This document shows positions 12,761 to 23,200 of a stretch of 64,000 nucleotides of DNA, piece after piece. The DNA lies in the NCBI RefSeq assembly GCF_040939455.1, contig NC_134106.1, forward strand, positions 77,817,001 to 77,881,000, given 5' to 3'. Each line of letters opens with the position of its first letter. Within the stretch, counting starts at the first letter, position 1. The DNA is from Microcebus murinus. Lineage: Eukaryota; Chordata; Mammalia; Primates; Cheirogaleidae. The notes under the pieces are model-generated. The model searched no databases and was not told the origin of the DNA. It saw only the letters and a list, made by a program, of their open reading frames with translations. The position numbers and the translations under genes are program-made.

Positions 12761-14641
12761 AAAAGCTATTATTCTAACAATGTCAAAGATTATGGAAATC
12801 ACAGTTTCAAAATAAAAATTCAGAGCACATGATTTGTGGGTATACTGGAATTAAATATCTGAAATCAGGTGTGCCTTGGAAAATCCAGGCTGTCTGACCG
12901 TCAGAACTATCTAGAAAGAATCCAAATGCTCAACAGTTAGATTGGATGGATAAAGAACAAAATTTAAACACAAGAGATTTTATATAACCATAACTGGAAA
13001 GTTTTGCTGATACCTGAAAGAGTATGGACAAAATAGTAAGCAGAAAGAGCAGAAAAGTTTGCACAGGATTACAGAGCTGTTCAAAGAGTGATCAAAGAGA
13101 ACAGAGGTATGTACCTCACACTACATGGTGAAAGAAACTTTGTTCTTTTTTTTAGCATATAGGATTAAAAAAAAGAAACTCTGTGTCTTTAAATTAATTT
13201 TGATTCTAAAGACAGCTTAATAAAATAACAATAATGTTTATAATGCTTTTACATAGAAACAAGAAACTGGAGATTCCAAGACTTTTAATCTCTTAAATAA
13301 TACACAGTAAGAAAGGTCAAGTTTCTTCATTACTATGACTCTCTGAATAGATACATTTTCTGACCAGAAAAAAATTCACATATCTTCCTTATAGAGGAAT
13401 TCTCTTACTTCATAAGCAGACTTTTAATGGCCCTTTATTTTACTCATGTCAGGGACCTTCAATAGTTTGATTAAATTAACTATTCAAAGTTCTTCCTCAT
13501 TAAGTCTTCTCATTTTGTACAATTAGAACATATGAAATCTAAAATTTATATATTTGTACACAAAGAAAAAAGGTCTTTAACAAGGATTTAATTCATTTCT
13601 CACCAAGAGTTCTCCCCAAAACTAGAACCTAATTAAGAGAAAGACAAAGAGTAGGAAAATAATACCACACTTGCTCAAAGCACAGAAACATATGTTTTTA
13701 CTTATATCAGCTTATTTTATACATATATACGCCCACACAGATATATACATATCCAATATGTATATATACACATAAATATAAACACAAGTCAGAAAAAAAA
13801 TGAGGTCATGAAACAATCTTTTCAGTTGTCTTCATATTTAGTCAATAAAATAATGTCAGCAATAGCATCTTCAAATAGCACAGGTGTCAAGACTATTCTA
13901 ACTTAACTCTAACAAACCAAATATGCAATCATCTCAACACCTCCATCCTTCTCACCATCGGCATTCCTTAAATTAACAGAAAGAAAGGCTATAGGTAAAA
14001 AAGTATGGGTGGTAATTTACTCCAAATATTTTCTCTTCCAAAAAAAGCAAAGAAATGCATTATCCCTGAATACAATTCTAATCAATGAACAGGTAACTTT
14101 CCTTTAAAACACAGTTCAATAACCTAAACATAATTTTAAATGTTTTTTTTAATTCCAATCAGAATTTCTCCTCACCCCTTCTTAAATACTTGCTTAAAGA
14201 GCAATCTGTCAATGCATGCAGTTTAAATCATTAACTACATAGCACCAAATCACTAGCATAATTAGCATGTAAATTTCATGAAGGCACTGTGTTCTTTTAA
14301 GTGTTTTATACAACACTCAGTACAAAGAAGCTTATTAAACACTTATTATGTTTAGTAAAAAAACTAAAATGCCAAAACAAAAGTCTTTATTATTCAACTT
14401 GGCTGTCATATATCTGTTTCTCCAAGTGCAATTACAAGAAACTGAAAACAAACCCCATTATACTATTGTAATTAGAAATCCTGTCTCCTCTGTCCAAGAA
14501 CACTGTTTCATTTTATTGTAAGAAAGAAACTGCCAGCAGATAGCATGCAGAGTGCAGACTGCTAGGGTATTTAACCTAAGCACGTTTACAAAACAAAAGC
14601 CTACTACGTTTCAGGCACATTTTCAGAGTCATTTTCCTTAC

Positions 14642-14735
14642 CTTTCCCATTTTGCCATGTAGTATACCAAGATAAAGTAAGGAACGAAGTGATAAATGCT
14701 AAAGCAGTGGCTACAGTTCCATTTCGGAGCCTCAT
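14642..14735 (-). CDS. MGAT4A: MGAT4A first coding exon (partial gene)
   Basis: This exon encodes the N-terminus of alpha-1,3-mannosyl-glycoprotein 4-beta-N-acetylglucosaminyltransferase A, the Golgi type II membrane enzyme that adds the beta-1,4 GlcNAc branch to N-glycan cores. Reading the minus strand, the ATG at 14735-14733 opens 31 codons beginning [14 protein letters not shown] and ending WYTTWQNGK, followed by the first base of a split codon. This agrees with the known MGAT4A N-terminus: a short basic cytoplasmic tail (residues 1-6), then a hydrophobic signal anchor (about 7-28). A consensus donor (AAAG|GTAAGG) follows, with GT at 14641-14640, so the exon ends at 14642. The catalytic domain lies in exons left of the window. 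The ATG context has G at -3 but A at +4. The gene call is strong because length, reading frame, signal-anchor pattern and splice site all agree. Confidence 0.95.
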
Positions 14736-14963
14736 CTCATTTCACCATCACACTGGTTCATATGTTTGTGATGATAACCAGGACTGTTTTCTTTTTACCC
14801 TGAAGTCAACTAAATCCAGTACTCCTGATTCTAGGCCAATAAAAACAATCAATAAGAGAGGTTCATTTCAGATGCTCTGCAGAAGGAGCCCAGCAGCGGT
14901 ACCATTCATAATTGAGATTGTCTTCACAGTCTTCATATGATGATGTCTCAGGCCTTTTGCGTC
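14736..14963 (-). other. MGAT4A: MGAT4A exon 2, 5'UTR portion with several uORFs
   Basis: This is the proposed untranslated part of the exon carrying the MGAT4A start. The acceptor is inferred from a long pyrimidine run ending TGCATAG on the minus strand, with AG at 14965-14964, giving a 322-base exon. The leader holds several upstream ATGs on the minus strand: a 22-codon ORF (14936 to 14868), a 5-codon ORF (14866 to 14849), a 3-codon ORF starting near 14747, and a 9-codon ORF (14761 to 14732). The stop of the last one overlaps the main start as ATGA. Nearer alternative acceptors exist, for example an AG just after 14760, which would drop the two distal uORFs. Confidence 0.7.
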
Positions 14964-15639
14964 CTATGCAGGGGGGAAACAGAAAGAAAAACTCTGTTCA
15001 GCAAAGCAAAATGTAAGAATCTTCATTTATTATTCACCATTCTAAATAGACTTTTGGCAGAGCTAAACTGTATCTATAGGGACTATTCCTACATCTACTC
15101 ATTTAATACACTAGAATCATATGGTCCTTCTCCTCCAGGGAAAAAAGCTTTAAACTATATTCCCTCACCACTGTTTTTATTTTGTCTGTGAAAAGAAAGT
15201 TATGTTTAGTTATATAAAGGGAGAAGTTTGTGGGCCTCACAGATTCCAAGATGAGAACTCTAATGATCACACAATGGTTCCTGAGTAACATAATCTTTAC
15301 TCTCCTCAGTTTTCCTATTGCACAATAATAGGTAATGTTAAAAAAAAAAAAAGGTAAGAAAACTGACAGACTACAATACATAAAGAGTCAAAAGACCTGA
15401 CTGAGTCCTAGACCCAGCTCTTGTCATTACTTACATGACTTATCTGGGTATGTCATTTATCTAGTCCTCGAGGTTTCAACCACATGAGAAAACAACCTGT
15501 CTGCTCTTGCACATATTATCATAAATAATAAAGAGGTTACAGTTATTATTGCTACTTATCATCATCATAAAATAAATGTAGCTTTTCCAGTGATTAACCT
15601 ATTCCCAGGGTATAAATTGGGAATATTTAAGCATTTAGA

Positions 15640-15768
15640 AAATGCAGCAATCAGCCAGGGACAGTTAAAGTGGGAGTGAGCCCAGGAGTTTGAGACTAGC
15701 CTGGGGGATATAGCAAGGCCCCATCTCAAAATAAATAAATAAAGAAAAGAAAGAAAAAAGAAAATGCA
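15640..15768 (+). repeat. Truncated 7SL-derived Alu monomer
   Basis: The block 'gagcccaggagtttgagac', 'tagcctgggggatatagcaa' and 'ggccccatctcaaaataaat' is one damaged Alu arm with an A-rich tail. Confidence 0.8.
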
Positions 15769-16290
15769 GCAATCCAACCAGAATACTGTATGACCACGGG
15801 CCTATCACTCTGCATTGCTTCAACTCAAGAAATCTGGGGAATTTCCCAACAAAGCTGTTGGGGAAATGGAAAAAAAATGAAGTTGTTAGAAGTATTTAAG
15901 CACAGTGCCCAGCAAACAATAGGTTCTCAATAAATGCTAACTGTATGAAAGAAAAAGAAAAAAAAAAACAACAAAAAACTCTGCCAACCACTGGTTAAGT
16001 CTGTAGTCAGTTTCATTCCCCAGGGGTATGTCAGGACCTCCCAGATGTGCATGGATTACTCTTGGCCTCAGGGATACCACAAGGTGAAATGACACTCCAG
16101 TGAGGTGAGTTAATGGACTTACAAAAATGGCTAATGATCCCAACAGCCAATTCTCTCAGTGGAAGAGTACAGCTGATTAAAGCAGCCATTTGAAGCCAAT
16201 ACAGAAACTACCACCTTGTCTACTACTTAACACCAAATATTACTAGAAATCTCCACTAGTAAAGAAAGATCATAGAGGTATAGTATTAAT
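15769..16290. other. Intronic stretch, no gene seen
   Basis: It contains an L2/MIR-like tail near 15895-15950 ('cagtgcccagcaaacaatag', 'aataaatgctaactgtatga') ending in an A-rich run. The remainder is unrecognised. Confidence 0.5.
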
Positions 16291-16299
16291 AATAATGAT

Positions 16300-16510
16300 G
16301 ATGGTGGCCACTACAGCTTGTTAAATGTTTCCTAGATGCTGGGTCTACTATATGTTTAAATCTTCACAAAATCCTATGAGGTAGGCATTATTAACTCTAT
16401 TTTACACATGAGGAAATGAACTCAGAGAGAGAACCCTAATTTGCATGACTCCATAGTCCAAGCTTTCATCTAATACTCTTTCCCTCTCAATCAGGCCACT
16501 GTACCATGGC
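16300..16510 (+). repeat. MIR SINE relic
   Basis: The MIR core and tail are visible: 'cctatgaggtaggcattatt', 'ttacacatgaggaaatgaac' and 'catgactccatagtccaag'. Confidence 0.85.
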
Positions 16511-18728
16511 AGTATGAAGAGAAGTGCCAGGGATACTCCAAGTCTCAAGTTAAACAGGAGAATCTTCCTGGAGTATTAATTACACCCAACAGTAAGTGTA
16601 AATCTAAAACTTTTATATTCCATAATGAACATAGATCTATTATGAAATAAATTACAAAATTCATAGAAATTTTCAAAGTCTAAACATGCAACTTTACACG
16701 AATTTCTCTAATCCCTCTATCACGAATCCTCCACCAAAGCATATCTGTTAACTCTGTCTGGCCAGCAGTTCTAACTTCCATATAATATTCTAGAAGCATC
16801 TAACCTCTCTTACTACCTGAACACAAGGAGCTCCAAAAATATTCTCACTTATAAAGCCATCATTGTTTACTAAGCCCACATTTATTCACCTTCTACATTA
16901 AGAGAAGTTAACATCAAACATGCCCATATCTACAGTTGAGAATTAGAATCTTCACAGCAAAAATCCTATAATTTTAACTAAACTCCATAAAGTGTTAAAT
17001 ATATATTGTCTTAAATCAATAAGCACCTAATAATGCATTCTGAATATAAAAATAGAGGTCATAACCCACTGAATTTTACAACTTGGAATTTTAATCGTGG
17101 TGCAGCATTATATAAAAATGCTTATAACTTTGTTGCTACATACTTAGCCTTATCTTCAGAAAAAAAATTGATCCAGTAAAAGATCTAAAAGGCATATAAA
17201 CACTCAATAATAATTGGGAAATATAGAAGCACAGAATCATAAAATAAAGGATATTTTAAAAGTTTTATTAAATACAAATAAAGCCTATATGGTAAAATTC
17301 AGTATAAATGCAGAGACAAGTAAAAGTAAATGAACTCTAAAATCAAAGTAGACTATTGATATGCTACTCATAATACACATAAAGGAAAACATAAGGAAAA
17401 TTAAATATTGAATCCTGAATGTTATTAAACTCTGGATCCAATATTTAAAGAAGATACAATGTTGTTTAGAGAAGATACTTATAATGAATTGTACTAATAA
17501 GCCCTGAAATTTTGCAAGAAAAATACAAGACTGTTTTACTCAGTAAGAATGTAGTCATACATTTTTAATTAGGGTTTCCAAATATGTTTAACTGCAAAAC
17601 ACAAGTGAATGAAGTCTCCAGACAAGAGTAAAACTAAGGATCTACATGCTCTTAAATCATGAGATGCAGTTCATAAGCTGGCTTCTAAGACACAAGTGAC
17701 CCACACTTTTATTAGTGTCCATATTTATAAAACCTTTAATCTAGCACCTTAATATTCTCCGAGACTATCACTTAAAACATTCGAATCTTTAACAACAACA
17801 AAAAAGGCAGTGTCTAAAATTTCTAGTCATTTCTCTACCCTCCCAAAAATGAATGGAACTTTCAACTCCAGACCTCTACTGAAATCTGTTTTCTTAACAG
17901 TCTTTAAAGGCTGCAGTCTTGTATTTTATAATTGGACACAAAACCTTATTTTATTTTAGAGTGTCCTCTGAGCAATTCAGCATGGTCCATGGCTGAGAAC
18001 ACTTTGCTGAACATTTGGCATATTCCTTAATCAGCATCCCACAGACAGGACAGAGGTGCCTGAAGAATGTAAGGCACAATCCACGATATCCAGAATCAAT
18101 AAAAGCCATGACGTAAGCCTACAGAATTTTATACACCACAATTGTGGAAAAATTCACTTGTTTTCCATTTATAAAAGGGTTGGTATTTTTCTTTAATACA
18201 GCTTACATAATATCATCTTCCAGTGTGTTTTCACATTTACACTTGTGGGTTAAAGAAACCTATGTCAGGATAACCTCTTAATAAAACTATTAACATTCAG
18301 AAAAAGAAACATAAACTACAAAGCGCATATTCTTTGATTCTAAATTTAGATTCTACATTCAAACCAACCACTTTGTCATTTTTTATCCTCTATCAAAGAA
18401 TTCATCTGACAGCAAAAGCACAACAGCAAAATATATGGAAAGCATTAAAACCATACATTGTGACTACTTTTGTTTCACAATTCACAATGTAAGCAATTAA
18501 CGTGCTACAGAGAAACACAATGTTGCAAGAAATAAAAGCGGGCATGAGAGCGGTACCACTTCCAGCTCATAAAAGCACACCTTCGCGATGTCACCTGGCA
18601 CACTTACTGGAATCACCTACACCGAACCTAAGGGTCCTCCTACTTGCAGCTTCCTCACTACGGAGGGAACTGAGGCCTGGGGGCATGGAGTACTCTTTCA
18701 CACTGGACTGTCAGGTCTTCACTGAGCA
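16511..18728. other. AT-rich intronic stretch, nothing recognised
   Basis: No gene, RNA or clear interspersed repeat was identified between the MIR and the ERV LTR. No splice-flanked exon was evident on the minus strand. Confidence 0.5.
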
Positions 18729-19179
18729 TGAAAATTCCCCGCTGCAACTGTTCCAGCAAGCGTACAGCAGGTGTTACAGCAAGTGTTAACAGTGACTGAC
18801 CAGGGAAAGAACCGAGCGGCACACAGAGGGTCGGAGAATCAGCCTTTATTCCTCCTGCGGGCTCAGAGGGGCATGCCACCAAATTCTGAGCACCACTTCC
18901 TTGTTCTCCTCCAGTTTTACACACATCTTGGGCTTACACACAACCAATCAACTATGAGCATGAGGAGTTATCCAATCAGTGGTGGGATTCAAAAAGTATC
19001 TAATTAGCAACAACCTTTACATATCCAATCAGCAGTGGGACCAAAAAGCATCCAATTAACAACAAGCTTTACATATCCAATCAGCAACAAGCTTTATATC
19101 CAATCAGCAATAAGCTTTACATATCCAATCAGCAGTGAGTTCAGCCATGAGGCCCCAGGGTGGGGTTTTTTCCCTGCCA
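18729..19179 (-). repeat. 3' LTR of class I ERV (inner end approximate)
   Basis: On the minus strand a polypurine tract (about 19180-19191) directly precedes a TG start at 19179. The U3 carries a repeated unit of about 23 bp, so six or more ATTGG (inverted CCAAT) motifs lie between 18944 and 19130. A poly(A) signal AATAAA is at 18850-18845. The U5 end is placed at 18729, where the minus strand reads GGGGAATTTTCA. A shorter LTR ending near 18772 is also possible. No target duplication can be tested because the 5' end of the element is lost. Confidence 0.75.
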
Positions 19180-19199
19180 TTCCCCTCTCTTGATGCCCT

Positions 19200-19728
19200 T
19201 ATCAGTTTACATAGCAGCATCAACCTTTCTATGAATGTAATAACTGCATTGAGCAAGCAGGGTCCCATGGTTACCATCAGCCAGCTAGGGGCAATAAAGC
19301 CCCAAAACTGTTCTACCTCCTGTTTTCTCTTGTGGATCCTTTCTTTTAGCCCTTTGACTTTAGTAGTTACAATTCCTGATTGGTTTACATAGTAACAGCA
19401 TTCTTCCCCCGGAGAGACACAAGCCCCCCCACCCCCTTTTCAAGTGGCCGTCTATTCTGCAGGGTTTGCCAGTGAGTATAGCAGACTCTGGAGGGATAGC
19501 AAGGAGTCCTATCCCAGCCGCTATCACTCCCCCTATAGGGCTCATTTGCTCTGAATGGAGCAGGGGCCCAGAGAGCCCCAACCAAGAACAACACAGAGGC
19601 ACCCCATGTAGACCCAGAAAAGGATTACCAAGAAGCATGTTAGTCCAATCTCTTGGGGCACAGGCCCCAAGTCCAATTCCCAAGAAGACTGTCAGTATTC
19701 CTATAAGAGTCCAGGCCAGTGGTCCCAT
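19200..19728 (-). pseudogene. ERV envelope remnant, internally deleted
   Basis: An open frame at 19728-19360 starts with a hydrophobic leader-like stretch (about residues 3-24), then continues as sequence resembling no intact surface subunit. Past its stop the minus strand reads out a second block near 19300-19200 that resembles the tail of a transmembrane subunit (GPCLLNAVITFIE). Most of surface and transmembrane subunits is missing between them. The polypurine tract and LTR follow directly. Confidence 0.6.
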
Positions 19729-20074
19729 TCAGTCCTTGGCTTCTAGTCAGACTCAGGGGCCTTAGTGGGCAGGCATCTGAGCCAGATCTTCAGCGGTCTT
19801 GTTGACTTTGTCGCATCGGCTCGTTTCACTTGGGAATGGTAGATCCATGGGGTGACACCTGCAACTTTGACAGCAGTGGGGGTAACTAATATCACAATAT
19901 AGGGCCCCTTCCAGGTTGGCTCTAGGGGTTCCTTCTTCCAATCATTTACCCAGACAAGGTCCCCAGGTCAATGGGGGTGGACTGAGAGTCCCACTCCAAT
20001 TTGGTTTCTCTTTTGAATAGTCTGGTCTATAGTGGCCATGCTTTTTGCTAAGGCCTGGAGCTGTCGGTCTAGGT

Positions 20075-20692
20075 TTAATTCTCCCAGCTGTCTCCCAAAC
20101 TCCTTTCAGGAGTTTGATAATGTGTGTGTGTGGGGGGGGGTGGCCTGCCACATAGGATCTCAAAGGGTGAGTATCCAGTGGGGCCAGGAGTGCATCTTAC
20201 CCGCAGTAAGGTGATAATTAACATATCTACCCAAGGTAGTTGTGTCTCCTGACAGAGTTTGGCCAACGTAACCTTGAGGGTTTGGTTCATGCGCTCCACT
20301 TTCCCTGAGCTCTGTGGCCTATAGGCCATGTGCAACTGAATACCTAATGCTTTGGAGAGGATCTGTGTAACTTCTGCAGTGAAGCTGGGTCCGTTATCGC
20401 TGCTGATGGAGAGAGGCAAGCCATACCGGAGGATGACCTCCCTCAGCAAGAGCTTCACTACTTCTCTGGCCTTCTCAGTTTGAGTGGGGACAGCCTCAAC
20501 CCAACCTGAGAAAGTACATATCATAACAAGCAATAACTTGTATCCCCGGCTTGGTTTGATTTCGGTGAAATCCACCTCCACATCCTCGAACGGGGACACC
20601 CCAGTGTGCTGAATTCCTGGGGTTGGCCTTGGTTTAGCCACTGCGTTGTTCCTGGCACAGGTCTGGCACCGGGCACTAACTGTCACTGCCAC
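20075..20692 (-). pseudogene. ERV integrase core, one open frame of 205 codons
   Basis: An uninterrupted minus-strand frame encodes most of a retroviral integrase. The catalytic triad of the D,D-35-E core is visible: Asp in VEVDFTEI, Asp in ISSDNGPSF, and Glu in SGKVERMNQ. The N-terminal zinc-binding domain is only partly present upstream (CQTCARNNA), and the C-terminal region degrades past 20075. The family is class I/gammaretroviral. A frame this long in an otherwise broken element is notable but may be chance persistence. No complete pol polyprotein can be made. Confidence 0.85.
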
Positions 20693-20719
20693 TGAGGGGA
20701 GTTTGGCTATATAATAGTA

Positions 20720-21992
20720 TCAGGCAAGCAGCTGGGTGAGGGCTGTTTTTCCCAGATGAGTCAGATTATGATACCGAGACACAATGGGATAGGCCAGCTT
20801 TCCTGGATTGAAGATGGTTTGGTTGGGCAACTGCCACCATCCATCTGTGTTTTTCCTGGCCTGTGCCTGCTCTGCCCATTGGTCTTCCTCTAGAGTGTAC
20901 CTGGGTTTCTCTGGCCACTTGGGGGCCAGGAGGATCTGGCATTTGGTGGTGGGATCCTCTGGTTGTCCCATACTGGCCGCCTGTCTAGCTGCCTGGTCTG
21001 CTAGATGGTTACCATTGGTGACTGAGTCTGTGCCCTTCTGGTGTCCCCTGCAATGGATGACTGCAATCTCCTTCGGTGCCCACACTGCTTCCAATAGGTG
21101 AAGAATTTCTTCCTTATTCTTCATTTCTTTTACTCCCGTGGTCAATAGCCCTCTCTCCTTGTAGATTGTCCCGTGTACGTCACCGTAGCAAAGGCATATT
21201 TGGAGTCTGTTTATACATTGGCCTCTTTGTCTTGGGCATACCCGAGGGCTTGGATGAGCCCCCATAACTCTGCCCTCTGGGCTGACCATTCTGAGGCAGG
21301 GGGGCTGACATGATGACGTCGTTCCCCGTGGTGACTGCGTAGCCAGCCAACCGTTTGCCATCCTGGATATAGCTGCTGCCTCCCGTGTAGAGCTCCAGGT
21401 CTGGCGCCGCCAACAGACTATCTTTCAAGTCTGGCAGGCTTGCATAGACTCCCTCCATGGCCTCAGCACAGTCATGGTCCGGGGCCCTGGCTCGGTAGGA
21501 AGGGTTTAAGGTCCACACAGTCTCAATGGTGACTCGTTTGGTTTTCACACAGCAGTCCCTGGTACCCCGCCAGCCAACTGCTAGAAAGCCATTGGTGCCC
21601 TGATGTGTTCATCAAAGCCACTACTGTGTGCGGTACCTGCACACGGATATTTTGCTCAAGCGAAATCTTGTCCGCCTCCTTGATTAGCAAGACGGTTGCT
21701 GCCAGTGCTCACAGGCAAGGCGGCCATCCCGATGCTGCCGAGTCCAGCTGTTTGGACAGATAGGCTACTGGCCTCTGCCAAGGGCCCACAGTCTGCGAAA
21801 GTACCCCCATAGCTACCTGCTTCTCGTGCAGGAACAGGTTGAAGTTCTTGGTGAGGTCTGGCAAGCCCAACGCTGGGACCTTCTTGAGCAACTCTTTTAG
21901 TTCATGAAAAGCCTCCTCCTGGCTTTCAGTCCATTCTAGTTCCCCCACCATCGCCCCCATAATGCCTCATATAACAGCTTAGCTTTCGCCAC
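20720..21992 (-). pseudogene. ERV pol fragment: RT C-terminus and RNase H
   Basis: This is a degenerate endogenous retroviral pol segment in several frames. The first part (21960-21709) ends the reverse transcriptase: a [13 protein letters not shown] block, then [15 protein letters not shown], the usual gammaretroviral connection sequence. The frame shifts near 21950 (just inside the truncation) and again between 21709 and 21548. RNase H follows at 21548-20720 with a DLELYTGGSSY block where the family has an aspartate-containing TDGSS motif, so the first catalytic aspartate is replaced by glycine. A further frame change near 21250-21180 breaks the domain. The region cannot encode an active enzyme. 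Confidence 0.85.
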
Positions 21993-22479
21993 CGCCCCAC
22001 CTGCCCCGTGGCCCGCCAGGGCACCGACTCCCCTAAGGGCGACTGACGTGGGCTCTCCGGACGCAGGGTCCCGCGGGCAACTCTCCCTTCCCCCGCACCC
22101 CCCAAACCCACACTTTGCTCCACTTTCCCCCAAAGTCGACTAGCCCCGCCGCGCGGCGGAGCCCCGGGAACGCACTAGGCTGCTGCGGCGTCCGCGCGGA
22201 GCGGGCGGCGCGGGGAGGACGCCCCTGCCCCCGCCCCGCCTCCCAGGCCCAGCCCGCGCCGAGCGCCGGCCCCGCGCACCGCAGGCTCGAGCAGCTCTCG
22301 GTGCCCAAGCTCCGGCCCGGCCGCGACGCGGGCGGCTCCGTTACCAGCAGGTGGATCTCCCGCAACCCGGGCGCCGCAGAGCCCGCCGCCGGCGCCGCCC
22401 TTCATCCCGCGCCCCTCCGCGCAGCCGCCCTGCGCTCCCCCAGGCCGCCCGCGCGCCGCCGCCGCCGAGAGCCCCTCAC

Positions 22480-22570
22480 CCGCCGCTGGCGTCGGCAGTT
22501 CTCCCGCGGCCGCCGGCCGAGCTGCTGTGGCCGCCACTGGCCCTGCCGCCGCCCCACCCTCCCCGCGCGG
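22480..22570 (-). other. MGAT4A: Probable MGAT4A non-coding exon 1 (3' limit better supported)
   Basis: On the minus strand within the CpG island, the sequence reads GCGGCG|GGTGAGG, with the donor GT at 22479-22478. Upstream of it lie tandem GC boxes (22598-22628) and an ATTGG/CCAAT element (22632-22636) in the order and spacing of a TATA-less CpG promoter, so transcription probably starts around 22.50-22.57 kb. The upper limit is only an estimate. Open frames here come from high GC and do not resemble MGAT4A protein, so the exon is taken as untranslated. Another donor in the island could be the real one. Confidence 0.4.
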
Positions 22571-22736
22571 CTCCGCCTCCGCCGCCGGAGCCCGGCCGCC
22601 CCGCCCCGGCCCCGCCCCGGCCCCGCCAGCCATTGGCCGCGGGCTGCGGCGCCGCCGGCCGCAGCGCGCCCCGCACGGCCCGCCGCGCCCGCCAGTGGCC
22701 CGCCCGGCTGTCACTTAGGGGCGCCGCTGCGCAGCG

Positions 22737-22743
22737 TATATAA
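22737..22743 (+). promoter_or_regulatory. TATA box facing away from MGAT4A
   Basis: A TATATAA sequence sits in the CpG island, in plus orientation. A start site would be expected near 22767-22770, directing transcription to the right, away from MGAT4A. The reverse complement (TTATATA) is a weaker TATA element, so use in the other direction cannot be excluded. Confidence 0.45.
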
Positions 22744-23200
22744 CTCGGGAGCCCCTCCCTTCATTTAATGTCACCGGGAGGTCTGGAGCGGCGCCGCAGT
22801 CCGGGGTCCCAGCTCCGGGCGCCCGCTCGCGCCCGCCGCCACATCTGGCTCTAATCCGCTCCGGGTGTGCGGAGGCAGCTCGGCCGCCAACAAAGGCCCG
22901 GCGAGCCCTCGGCCTCCGCCTGGGCGCGCGGCCCGGCCGCCCGGTGCCCCGGCGCCGACTCGCCTGCCCAGCCTGCGCCGGCCCCCGCCCCACTGGCGGG
23001 TCCGGGTCCCTGGCCGTCCAGCCCGGGCAGCCTTCCCGGCGACAGGTCCCACCCGGCCCAGCAAGAGCTGACGAGGCCCCGCAGTCCCAGGCGCCTCACC
23101 GACTGTCGCGGACTGTCGCGACAGCTCCAGGACGGGCGCCGTTATCCCCGCTCACGGAGGAGACCGCGACTCGGGGAAAGGGGCAGACTTAAGCAACTAG

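Larger units (their letters stand above)
1..14641 (-). other. MGAT4A: MGAT4A intron 2 (part), inferred
   Basis: All sequence left of the first coding exon is read as the following intron. I looked on the minus strand for the next coding segment (the stem and coiled-coil region) and saw none. Besides the repeats listed separately, the stretches 960-3400, 3770-4680, 5130-5690, 6310-6890, 7060-7500, 11640-12180 and 12760-14640 are AT-rich and show no gene, RNA or clear young repeat. Two A-runs (2383-2401 and about 8870-8885) and an AT/CA-rich stretch near 13720-13790 are simple sequence. Confidence 0.7.
18729..21992 (-). mobile_element. 5'-truncated class I (gammaretrovirus-like) ERV in MGAT4A intron 1
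   Basis: The element keeps the C-terminal part of reverse transcriptase, RNase H, integrase, a collapsed envelope and one LTR, all on the minus strand. The leader, gag, protease and most of reverse transcriptase are missing. Homology ends near 21992 and CpG-island sequence begins at once. Transcription of the element would run in the same direction as MGAT4A, and its LTR poly(A) signal therefore lies in sense orientation in the MGAT4A intron. Confidence 0.9.
14964..22479 (-). other. MGAT4A: MGAT4A intron 1 (5'UTR intron), inferred
   Basis: This is the interval between the inferred acceptor at 14964 and the proposed exon 1 donor at 22479-22478. It contains a 7SL-derived monomer, a MIR and a truncated class I ERV. 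No additional exon with a clear acceptor and donor was recognised. The limits depend on both splice-site calls. Confidence 0.6.
22000..23200. promoter_or_regulatory. MGAT4A: CpG island promoter of MGAT4A, probably bidirectional
   Basis: About 1.2 kb is extremely GC- and CpG-rich in an otherwise AT-rich window, with sharp edges: the ERV on the left at about 21.99 kb and ordinary sequence beyond about 23.2 kb. It contains tandem GC boxes at 22598-22628 and an inverted CCAAT (ATTGG) at 22632-22636 oriented for minus-strand transcription toward MGAT4A. It also contains a TATA box in plus orientation at 22737-22743. A 10-bp direct repeat at 23101-23120 ends in a 12-bp palindrome containing TCGCGA. 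Its position upstream of the MGAT4A start exon makes it the gene's promoter. The divergent activity is inferred. Confidence 0.85.

Noticed and set aside
1..14600. The next MGAT4A coding exon
   Set aside because: I looked for the minus-strand stem and coiled-coil coding sequence and did not see it. The intron is probably longer than the window.
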